Assembly (NCBI GenBank): GCA_013001695.1
Contig: JABDMC010000359.1
Span: forward strand, 1-37,044
Reading direction: 5' to 3'
Source: Akkermansiaceae bacterium
GTDB lineage: Bacteria > Verrucomicrobiota > Verrucomicrobiia > Verrucomicrobiales > Akkermansiaceae
DNA: 37,044 nucleotides
Shown: positions 7,397 through 14,862 of the stretch, piece by piece
How positions within the stretch are numbered: the first letter of the stretch is position 1
Layout: every line of letters starts with the position of its first letter
Made by a program: the position numbers and the translations under genes
The notes under the pieces: model-generated
What the model was told of the DNA's origin: nothing
What the model saw: only the letters and a program-made list of their open reading frames with translations
The model's database searches: none

Positions 7397-10300
7397 AAGA
7401 CGATCTCGACGCACGCCGATGCCGCCACGGGCGCGACCCGAACCGGGGCGTCCGGAGGGCGGGGGCATGGCCGCGGTGGATGCTGGCGGCGATGCTGGCG
7501 GCGATGCTGGCGGCGATTTCGGGGCCGGCCGCCGCCCAGGATGCCGAGGTGCTCGCCGTCGAGAACATCGTGCAGGTCGCCCGCACCGGCGGGGCGGCGT
7601 GGAGCCCGGCGAGCGTCGGGCAATCGCTGGCGATCCGGGACCGGGTGCGCACCAGGCAGCGCAGCCGCGCCACGGTGCGCCTCAGCGATCTCTACAGCAT
7701 GCGGCTCGATCAGTTCACCACGATCGAGATCACCCCCGCCATCACCGGGGCGCAGAAGCCGCGGCTCGACGTGATGCGCGGCGTGACGTTCATCTTCAGC
7801 CGGGCCGAGGAGGGCGAGATCGACATCCGGACGCCCACCGCGAATGCGGCCCTGCGGGGGACGCAACTGGTGGTGGAAGTCGGTGACGCGGGGCGGACGA
7901 TGGTCACGGTGTTGGAGGGCGTCGTGGACCTGAGCAATGAGAAGGGGCAGCTGGCGCTGAAGGCGGGCGAATCCGGCGAGGTGGCTCCCGGGCAGGCGCC
8001 GCGGCGCGCGGCGGCCCTCGAGGCGAAGACGATCCTGCAGTGGACCTTGTATTACCCGGCGGTGCTCGACCCGGGTGAACTGGGCGAGGGGATTCTCGAG
8101 GCCCGCGGCCTTCGCGGCTCGGTGGATGCCTACGCCTCCGGCGACTTGCTCGGCGCCCTGGAACAGTATCCGCTCTACTCGCCGAGGAGCCGGTCGGCGC
8201 GCCTCTACAAGGCGGGGGTCTATCTCGCGGTGGGCCGGACCGGCGAGGCGGAGGCCATCCTCAAGGGGGTGCCGCGGGGGAACCGGGCGCGGCGGGCCCT
8301 GGAGCGCACCATCGCGGCGGTGCAGGGAAGGGCCCAGGAGCCGTGGCGGCTGGAAGACCTCGAAACCGCCACGGAGGCCCTCGCGGAGAGCTACTACCGG
8401 CAGTCGACCTTCGATCTGCCGGGCGCCCGCCTCGCCGCGGAGCTGGCGACCCGCATCTCGCCCGCGAACGGGTACGCGTGGACGCGGCAGGCGGAGGTCG
8501 AGTTTTCCTTCGGGCACAACCAGGAGTGCAAGCGGCTCCTCGACAAGGCCATCCGGCTGAGCCCGCGCAACGCCCAGGCCCACGCGGTGCTGGGGTTCGT
8601 CCTGGCCTCGGAGAATCGCCTCGACGAGGCGCTGGCGAGCTTCAACACCGCCATCGATCTCGACTGCTCCCTCGGCAACGGCTGGCTCGGCCGCGGCCTG
8701 GTCAGGATCCGCCGGGGCGATCTCGCCGGGGGCCGGGCCGATATCCAGATCGCGGCCACGGTCGAGCCGACCGTGTCGATCTTCCACAGCTATCTCGGGA
8801 AGGCCTTCGGCGAGGAGGGCCGCCACGATCTCGCCGAAAAGGACCTCGCCCTGGCGCGGAGGCTGGATCCCAACGACCCGACCCCGTGGCTCTACTCGGC
8901 CATCGAACGGCAGCGGACCTACCGGCCGAACGAGGCCATCGCCGACCTCGAGGAATCGATCCGCATCAACGACAACCGGCGCGTCTACCGGTCGAAGTTC
9001 CTCCTCGACCAGGACCGGGCGGTGCGCGGGGCGAACCTCGCCAGCATCTACCAGTACGCCGGCATGAACGCGGTGGCCGTGCGGGAGGCCTCGCGGGCCG
9101 TGGAGAGCGACTACACGAACGCATCGGCGCACCTGTTCCTCGCGAACTCCTTCGACGCCCTGCGCGACCCGAACCGGGTGTCGTTGCGCTACGAGACGCC
9201 CTGGTTCAACGAGCTGTTTCTTTCCAACCTCTTTTCCCCGGTCGGCGGGGGACCGTTGTCGCAGTTCGTTTCGCAGCAGGAGTACTCGAAGTTCTTCGCG
9301 CAGGACGGGATCGGGGGGAGCATTCTCGGCGAATGGCGCAGCGACCCCGAGATGCGCAACGTGGCGTCCATCTACGGGTCGCACGGCAATGTCAGCTGGG
9401 GATTCGACTTCGAGTTCCGCGACGACGACGGCGACCGGTCGAACGGCGATTCCGAGCTGTTCGAGACCTACGCGCAGCTCAAGTTGCAGGTCACGCCGTC
9501 CGATATCCTGTATTTTCTCGGGAAGTGGCAGGACCAGGAGAGCGGGGACAACATCCAGAGGTACGACAACCGGGTGCTCAATCCCAGCCTCGACTTCGCG
9601 GAGGACCAGGGGCCGGGCCTGGCGCTGGCCGGGTGGAATCACCAGTGGTCGCAGGGGTCGAACACCCTCTTCCTCGGCGGGCGCCTGGCCGCCAAGCAGC
9701 GCCTGCGCAACCCGATGACGAGCCAGTTGCTCATCCAGCGTGAGAACGACGGCCTGCGGCCCGGGTTCATCACGGCCGGGCCGGGCGGCGACATGTTCAC
9801 CGATTTGCCGGCGGATAGCGTCAGCCTCGACTTGGGTCCGTCCGGGTTGCACCTCGTCTACTCGGACGAGCTGCTCCGGGCGATCGCCCCCTTCCTGGGA
9901 TCGGGAGACGTGGAGAAGATCGTCTTGGCGCCCTTTGACTTCGAAACGTCGCGGGACATCGAGATCTACACCGCCGAGGTCCAGCACATCATGCAGACCG
10001 AACGCAACACGCTCCTGCTGGGAGGGCGGATCCAGCAGGGGGAAATCACCTCCCAGGCCCGGCTCAACGCGATCGGCTTTTCCGGGGGATTCTCCTCGCC
10101 CGCGGCGGACCAGAACGTCACGTGGGATACCGAGCGCCTCAGCCTCTATGCCTACGACTACTGGAACGTGCATCCCGACCTGACCCTCATCGGCGGGCTT
10201 GCCTGGGACCGCGTCGAGCACCCCGAGAACTTCCGGAACCCGCCCCTCGATGCGGGGACGAAGACCGATGAGAAGCTGTCGGGGAAGGCCGGCTTCACCT

Positions 10301-11133
10301 ACGCGCCCTCGCGGGGGTTCGCGCTGCGCGGCGTCTACGCCGAGGGGCTGGGGGGCATCACCTTCGATGAGAGCGTGCGCCTCGAGCCGGTGCAGTTGGC
10401 CGGCTTCAACCAGTCCTTCCGCACCGTCATTTCCGAATCGCTGACCGGGTCGATCGAGGCCCCGGAGTTCACCACCTACGGTTTGAGCATGGAGGGCGCC
10501 CTGGCGAGCCGGACCTGGTGGGGACTCAGCTGGAATGTCATCGAGCAGGACGTGGAGCGCAGCACCGGGGTGTTCACGGGGTACGACCCGAGCGTGTTTC
10601 CCCTGACCCCGGCCTACTTTCCGGACAGCATGCCGCAGCTGCTGGCATACGACGAGCAGAGCCTCACCGCCACCCTCAACCAGCTGGTCGGCGACGAATG
10701 GGCGTTGGGTGCGATGTACCGGGTGACCCGTTCGGAGTTGGAACAGACGCTCCCGGAGCTCGTGGGCGCACCGTTGGATCCCGGGCAGATGGATATCTCG
10801 CACACCACCGACCGCGCGACCCTGCACGAGTTCTCGCTCTTCGCCGACTGGAACTCGCCGACCGGGATGTTCGCGCACCTCGAGGCCAATTGGTACGGCC
10901 AGGATCTCGATGACGATTCCGGCCGCCCCGGGGCGGGGACCATGCCGCGCAGCGACGACGAGTTCGTCCATGTCAACGCCCTCATGGGCTACCGGTTCGA
11001 CGACAACCGCGGCGAGGTGAGCGCCGGACTTCTGAACCTGTTCGACGTGGATTACCAGCTCAGCCCGCTCAACCCCTACCTCGACCTTCCGCGGGAGCGC
11101 ACCTTCGTGTTGCGTTACCGGTGGAATTTCTGA
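7393..11133 (+). CDS. FecR-TPR-outer membrane beta-barrel fusion protein
   Basis: A 1246-residue exported protein. A long basic n-region and a hydrophobic 'MLAAMLAAMLAA' core ending 'GPAAAQ' (about residues 30-49) form a signal peptide. Residues ~50-205 are a FecR-type domain ('DRVRTRQRSRATVRLSD', 'IRTPTANAALRGTQL', 'VTVLEGVVDL'). Residues ~230-600 are TPR-like helical repeats ('GYAWTRQAEVEFSFG', 'HAVLGFVLASENRLDEALA', 'GNGWLGRGLVRIRRGDL'). Residues ~640-1246 alternate like a beta-barrel and end 'TFVLRYRWNF', with the C-terminal Phe that the BAM machinery recognises. No TonB plug domain is seen, so it is not a standard TonB-dependent receptor. The CHASE2 cyclase follows 9 nt downstream and is surely co-transcribed; FecR next to CHASE2 proteins is a recurrent pairing. 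A role as outer-membrane sensor or porin feeding the cyclase is inference. Confidence 0.82.
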   Translation: MKDDLDARRCRHGRDPNRGVRRAGAWPRWMLAAMLAAMLAAISGPAAAQDAEVLAVENIVQVARTGGAAWSPASVGQSLAIRDRVRTRQRSRATVRLSDLYSMRLDQFTTIEITPAITGAQKPRLDVMRGVTFIFSRAEEGEIDIRTPTANAALRGTQLVVEVGDAGRTMVTVLEGVVDLSNEKGQLALKAGESGEVAPGQAPRRAAALEAKTILQWTLYYPAVLDPGELGEGILEARGLRGSVDAYASGDLLGALEQYPLYSPRSRSARLYKAGVYLAVGRTGEAEAILKGVPRGNRARRALERTIAAVQGRAQEPWRLEDLETATEALAESYYRQSTFDLPGARLAAELATRISPANGYAWTRQAEVEFSFGHNQECKRLLDKAIRLSPRNAQAHAVLGFVLASENRLDEALASFNTAIDLDCSLGNGWLGRGLVRIRRGDLAGGRADIQIAATVEPTVSIFHSYLGKAFGEEGRHDLAEKDLALARRLDPNDPTPWLYSAIERQRTYRPNEAIADLEESIRINDNRRVYRSKFLLDQDRAVRGANLASIYQYAGMNAVAVREASRAVESDYTNASAHLFLANSFDALRDPNRVSLRYETPWFNELFLSNLFSPVGGGPLSQFVSQQEYSKFFAQDGIGGSILGEWRSDPEMRNVASIYGSHGNVSWGFDFEFRDDDGDRSNGDSELFETYAQLKLQVTPSDILYFLGKWQDQESGDNIQRYDNRVLNPSLDFAEDQGPGLALAGWNHQWSQGSNTLFLGGRLAAKQRLRNPMTSQLLIQRENDGLRPGFITAGPGGDMFTDLPADSVSLDLGPSGLHLVYSDELLRAIAPFLGSGDVEKIVLAPFDFETSRDIEIYTAEVQHIMQTERNTLLLGGRIQQGEITSQARLNAIGFSGGFSSPAADQNVTWDTERLSLYAYDYWNVHPDLTLIGGLAWDRVEHPENFRNPPLDAGTKTDEKLSGKAGFTYAPSRGFALRGVYAEGLGGITFDESVRLEPVQLAGFNQSFRTVISESLTGSIEAPEFTTYGLSMEGALASRTWWGLSWNVIEQDVERSTGVFTGYDPSVFPLTPAYFPDSMPQLLAYDEQSLTATLNQLVGDEWALGAMYRVTRSELEQTLPELVGAPLDPGQMDISHTTDRATLHEFSLFADWNSPTGMFAHLEANWYGQDLDDDSGRPGAGTMPRSDDEFVHVNALMGYRFDDNRGEVSAGLLNLFDVDYQLSPLNPYLDLPRERTFVLRYRWNF
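7481..7516 (+). repeat. Triplicated 12-bp tandem repeat in signal-peptide core
   Basis: Three exact copies of TGCTGGCGGCGA run head to tail (7481-7492, 7493-7504, 7505-7516), encoding the repeated Leu-Ala-Ala-Met core of the FecR protein's signal peptide. The unit is a multiple of three, so copy-number change would lengthen or shorten the hydrophobic core without a frameshift. Confidence 0.9.
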
Positions 11134-11142
11134 GAATGCCGC

Positions 11143-13254
11143 ATGCCCGGGTTGTCGAGCGCTGACCGTCGCGGGTTGATCCGCGGGACCGAGCGGGGGA
11201 CGCGCCTGGCGGTGGCGGTGGTCGGGGCGGTCCTGGCGGTGCTGGTGGGCGTCGTGGCCCTCCTGCGGCTCGGGTGGCCGCTGGTGTCGCTGAGCTACGA
11301 CCTGCCGTTCCTGGTGCACCGGGGCGGGACCCCCGGCAACCTGTGCATCGTCTACATGGACCAGGCGGACGGCGAGAGCCTGGCGCGCGCCCCGCACGCC
11401 GACCTGCTGGACCGCCTCGGGGAGGGGGGCGCGCGGGCCGCGGTGTATGACCTCCTGTTCGACCGGCCGTCGCCGAAGGAACCGGGGGAAGATCCGGAGG
11501 CGGAGCTTGCCGCGGTGGATGCCGCCTTTGCGGCCGCGATCCGCCGGTTTCGCGGGGTGGGCCCCGGCGGGGAGGCGCTCCCCGGCGCGGCGGAGCGCAG
11601 CGTGATCCTGGCCGCCGGGCGGAAGAGCTTCGAGCGCCTCGGGGTCGCCGGGGAACAGCTCATCATGCCGATCGACCCCCTCCTCGAGGCCGCCGACTTC
11701 AACTTCGGGCTGGTGGCCTACGAGGACGAGAAGTTCACGGCGCGGCGCATCACCACGGGGACCCCGGACGAGCCGTCGCTCTCGTGGAAGGCGGCGCAGT
11801 TGGTCAATCCCGCGTTGGACGAAGGCCGGCGGCTCGAGGACCGGTGGGTGAACTTCGCGGGGCCGCCGCCGAACCCCGCCGATACCGGCATCGTCCCGCC
11901 GATTCCCTCGGTCCGCGCCAGCAACGTCATCAGCGGGGGGTTCAACCCGGAGTTCTTTCGCGGGAAGATCGTCGTCATCGGCGGCGAACCCGGGATCGTG
12001 GGGGAGGCGCTGGGGAAGGACCTCTTCGCCACGCCCTTCCACCGCGCCTTCGCCGGCGGCCGCCTGCCCCTCATGAGCGGCGTCGAGCTGCAGGCCAACA
12101 TGATCGCCAACCTCGCGCAGGAAAACTGGCTGACGCGCAGCGGCCGCAACTTCGATCTCCTCCTCGTCATCGTTGCGGGCCTCGGGTTGGGGGTCGCCTT
12201 CGCCCTCTTGCGGCCCCTCCGCGCCGGGATCGTCTCGCTGGTGGTCGTGGTGGTGATGATCTGTGCGGGCGTCCTCGCGGTGCGCTTCGCCGGAACGTGG
12301 TTTCCCTGGAGCGTGGTGGCCTTCGCGCAGGTTCCGGCGGCCCTGGTGTGGGGCAGCGGGGCGCACTTCTACGTCGAGCGCTTTTTCCGGATCAAGCTGA
12401 GCGAGGAACAGAAGGCGATCCGGGAGGCCTTCGCGCGCTACCTGTCGCCGCAGATGCTCGACCAGCTCACCGAGAAGGGCTTCGAGATGAAACTCGGGGG
12501 CGAGCGCCTCCGCGCCGGCCTGGTCTTCACGGACCTGGAGAACTTCACCGCCATGTGCGAGCGCGTCGATGATCCGGAATGGGTGGTCAACACCCTGAAC
12601 GGGTACTTCGAGCGGACCACCGAGCAGATCTTCAAGCATGACGGCGTCATCATGGATTTCGTGGGCGACGCCATCTTCGCGGCGTGGGGCGTGCCGGTGG
12701 CGGATCCCGAGGCGCCCCGCAAGGCGATCCGGGCCGCGTGGGACCTCCTGCAGAGCGCCAAGCTCAACATCCGCGGCGAGGAACTGCGGACCCGCGTCGG
12801 GGTGCACTTCGCGGAGGTCGTGGCGGGCAACGTCGGGAGCCACCGCCACGTGGACTACGCCCTCGTTGGCGACGGGGTGAACCTGGCGTCGCGCCTCGAG
12901 GGACTCAACAAGCTGCTCGGGACGAGCATTCTCCTGAGCGAGGAAGCGCGGCAGGAACTCGACGGCGAGTTCGCGGTCCGGCGGGTGGGCCGATTCCGGG
13001 TGAAGGGGCGGAAGGAGGCGACCGGCATCTACGAACTCGTCGGGCCGAGCCGGGACGGGGATCCGCCGTGGGCGGGCGCGTATCACGAGGCCCTCGAGGC
13101 CCTCGAAGGGAACGACCCGGACCGGGCCGCGGAGCTCTTCCGGGCGGTGGATGCGAGCCGGAGGGAGGGTGACGGCCCCTCCCGCTTCATCCTGGACGCC
13201 ATCGATCGCGGTGAGGACCTGCGGGACGGCGTGGTGAGCTTGACCGTGAAGTGA
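11143..13254 (+). CDS. CHASE2 domain class III adenylate/guanylate cyclase-like protein
   Basis: A 703-residue inner-membrane protein. TM1 is at about 23-47; an extracytoplasmic CHASE2 sensor domain follows ('VYDLLFDRPSP', 'GKIVVIGGEPGI'); three TM helices lie at about 340-405; the cyclase homology domain is at about 440-620. Metal-binding Asp464 ('FTDLENFT') and Asp509 ('MDFVGDAIF') are present, as are Asn580 and Arg584 ('GVNLASRLEG') that stabilise the transition state. However, the usual adenine-binding Lys (K-x-x-G-D) is Asp505, and the second base-selecting position (Asp or Thr) is Ala573. Nucleotide specificity therefore cannot be called as cAMP with confidence. A C-terminal ~60 residues ('YHEALEALEGNDPDRAAELF') resemble a TPR-like helical pair. 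The ATG at 11143 is 9 nt after the FecR gene. The frame is intact and the metal sites are kept, so activity is plausible. Confidence 0.9.
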   Translation: MPGLSSADRRGLIRGTERGTRLAVAVVGAVLAVLVGVVALLRLGWPLVSLSYDLPFLVHRGGTPGNLCIVYMDQADGESLARAPHADLLDRLGEGGARAAVYDLLFDRPSPKEPGEDPEAELAAVDAAFAAAIRRFRGVGPGGEALPGAAERSVILAAGRKSFERLGVAGEQLIMPIDPLLEAADFNFGLVAYEDEKFTARRITTGTPDEPSLSWKAAQLVNPALDEGRRLEDRWVNFAGPPPNPADTGIVPPIPSVRASNVISGGFNPEFFRGKIVVIGGEPGIVGEALGKDLFATPFHRAFAGGRLPLMSGVELQANMIANLAQENWLTRSGRNFDLLLVIVAGLGLGVAFALLRPLRAGIVSLVVVVVMICAGVLAVRFAGTWFPWSVVAFAQVPAALVWGSGAHFYVERFFRIKLSEEQKAIREAFARYLSPQMLDQLTEKGFEMKLGGERLRAGLVFTDLENFTAMCERVDDPEWVVNTLNGYFERTTEQIFKHDGVIMDFVGDAIFAAWGVPVADPEAPRKAIRAAWDLLQSAKLNIRGEELRTRVGVHFAEVVAGNVGSHRHVDYALVGDGVNLASRLEGLNKLLGTSILLSEEARQELDGEFAVRRVGRFRVKGRKEATGIYELVGPSRDGDPPWAGAYHEALEALEGNDPDRAAELFRAVDASRREGDGPSRFILDAIDRGEDLRDGVVSLTVK

Positions 13255-13298
13255 GGCGGAGGGCGGGGCCGCCTGCGATGGTCCTCACGGCGGCCCGT

Positions 13299-13502
13299 TC
13301 AGCCCGTGATGCCCTCCTCGGCGGAGCTGCGAAACTCGGGCCGGAGCATGTGCAGCCCGGACAAGGGGCTGAAAAAGCCGGGGCGCTTCTGGACCGGATC
13401 CGCGGCCCCCGGTTGGTTGGCGGGCCGGTCGGTATCGGGAGGCGGGGGGTCCCCCGTCCACGACGCGGAGGGCGGCGGGGTAGTGCGTTGCGAGTCGTTC
13501 AT
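13299..13502 (-). CDS. Small Pro-rich hypothetical protein (67 aa)
   Basis: ATG at 13502 gives 67 residues: a Pro/Ser/Asp-rich, probably disordered first half ('PPPSASWTGDPPPPDTD') and a better ordered C-terminus with 'GFFSPLSGLHMLRPEF'. I do not recognise it. Composition changes from disordered to amphipathic in a way chance frames of this region do not, which is why I list it. It lies 86 bp downstream of the membrane-anchored hypothetical gene on the same strand and converges on the cyclase gene. The rest of 13255-13588 shows nothing else I can support. Confidence 0.4.
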   Translation of the reverse strand: MNDSQRTTPPPSASWTGDPPPPDTDRPANQPGAADPVQKRPGFFSPLSGLHMLRPEFRSSAEEGITG

Positions 13503-13588
13503 GGCGATTAAACGCCGATTCCACCCCCGTTTGTGCAGATTTCGCAACTTTCTCCGGGGCGGGCCCGGGGCGTCCCGCGGCGGGCCGT

Positions 13589-14797
13589 TCAGGGGGCCGG
13601 GGCGGCGGGGAGCGGGGCGCGGCCGGCGGTGAATTGCCGGAGGCGGCCCACCATGGTGTCGAGGTGGGGACGGACCCTGGCGAAGGCGGGATCCTGCTGC
13701 CAGCGGCTGACGAGCGAGAGGACCTCCACGTCGTGCGCCCGGAGCTCGACGCCGGACGGCGGCGTTTCAGTGGTGAGGAGGTTCGTCGAGATCATGCGGT
13801 TGTTGTTGGGGAAGATCCCGGCGAAGGCGTGCAACTCGCCGGGCGTCCGCTCCGGGGCGAGGAGCCACGTCCGGACCAGCTCGCGCTGGGCGGGTTCCCG
13901 CAGGTCGGCGCGGGCGAACTGCTGGGCGACCATCCCGGGGCGGCTCTCGCGGAGGGGGCCGTCCGCCCGGAGCCGCTCGAGGACCTCCACGGGAGCCCGC
14001 TGCGTGAGCCGGTCCAGGGTGAGGTAGCCGGCGTGGGCGAGGTCCCGCCGGTCCTTCCGCCGGATCAGCTCGGAGAGCAGCGGGGTGCTTTCCGTCGCGC
14101 GCGTGTGGACGAGGACGTCGAAGGCGTTCAGGTAACCGACCGACGGGTTCGCCTGCCACGTTTCGTTGCGGATGAGCTCCTCGGTCTTGGCGCGGAGGTA
14201 GTTTCGCTCGCTGCCATCCTCGTCGATGCGGGCCACGTCCCGCAGGGCCACCGCCCACTCGTCCGCATTCGTCGGCGTCGAGAGGATGTCCTTCCCGAGG
14301 GCGGCCGCGGCTTCGGGGTCGAGGCGGCCGAGCAGGTCGAGGAGGGCGACGCGCAGGGTGGGGGGCGTCTCGAGGAATCCGCCGGGGCCGATGCGGAACT
14401 CGAGCGGGAGGCTCACGTCGCGCCCGCTCTCGAGGAACCCGCGGATGACCGGGGCGGCCGCGCCCGGGCGCAGGCTCCGCAGCCACGTCTCGAGTTCGGC
14501 GAGCGACTCGCGGGCGGCCTCGGCGGTCGCGGCTCCGGCGAGGGCCTCGACGTGATCCTCGAGACCTTCGTCCGGCGGGTCCGCCGGGCCCGGCCGCGGC
14601 GAGGCTTTCGTGGCGGCCGCCGGGCTCTCCGCGGCGACGGCGGGTCCCGGCGCCGGTGACGTTCCCGCGCCCGATCCATCGCCGGGGGCGGGGGCCTGCT
14701 GCGCCGACATGCCCCCGCGCATCACCACCCAGACCGCGGCCACGATCCCCACCGCCATGATGACGATGACGGCGCGGCCGGCGGGAGAGTGCGTCAT
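13589..14797 (-). CDS. Membrane-anchored hypothetical protein, helical
   Basis: A 402-residue protein from the ATG at 14797 (MTHSPAGRAV). An in-frame ATG at 14863 adds 22 basic residues and overlaps the stop codon of the giant gene upstream, so it is less likely. One TM helix near residues 9-31 ('VIVIMAVGIVAAVWVV') is followed by an Ala/Pro/Gly linker to about residue 85. A soluble, mainly helical domain follows ('LLDLLGRLDPEAAAALGKDIL', 'YLNAFDVLVHTRATESTPLL') that looks like HEAT-type repeats. The topology suggests an N-terminal anchor with the domain in the periplasm. I do not recognise the family. It begins 65 bp after the giant secreted protein on the same strand, so the two could be co-transcribed. 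Confidence 0.7.
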   Translation of the reverse strand: MTHSPAGRAVIVIMAVGIVAAVWVVMRGGMSAQQAPAPGDGSGAGTSPAPGPAVAAESPAAATKASPRPGPADPPDEGLEDHVEALAGAATAEAARESLAELETWLRSLRPGAAAPVIRGFLESGRDVSLPLEFRIGPGGFLETPPTLRVALLDLLGRLDPEAAAALGKDILSTPTNADEWAVALRDVARIDEDGSERNYLRAKTEELIRNETWQANPSVGYLNAFDVLVHTRATESTPLLSELIRRKDRRDLAHAGYLTLDRLTQRAPVEVLERLRADGPLRESRPGMVAQQFARADLREPAQRELVRTWLLAPERTPGELHAFAGIFPNNNRMISTNLLTTETPPSGVELRAHDVEVLSLVSRWQQDPAFARVRPHLDTMVGRLRQFTAGRAPLPAAPAP

Positions 14798-14862
14798 ATC
14801 CTGGAATCTATACGGCCCGGGGCGCTTGAAAAGGACCTTCCCGCCGGGGCGGGCGCGCCCCA

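Noticed and set aside
7393-11133. TonB-dependent receptor
   Set aside because: The barrel end fits, but I found no plug domain and no TonB box; FecR and TPR parts occupy the N-terminal half.
7048-13086. Minus-strand frame of about 2012 codons opposite the FecR and cyclase genes
   Set aside because: Same cause: an antisense shadow of well-supported plus-strand genes, with biased composition and no recognisable domain.
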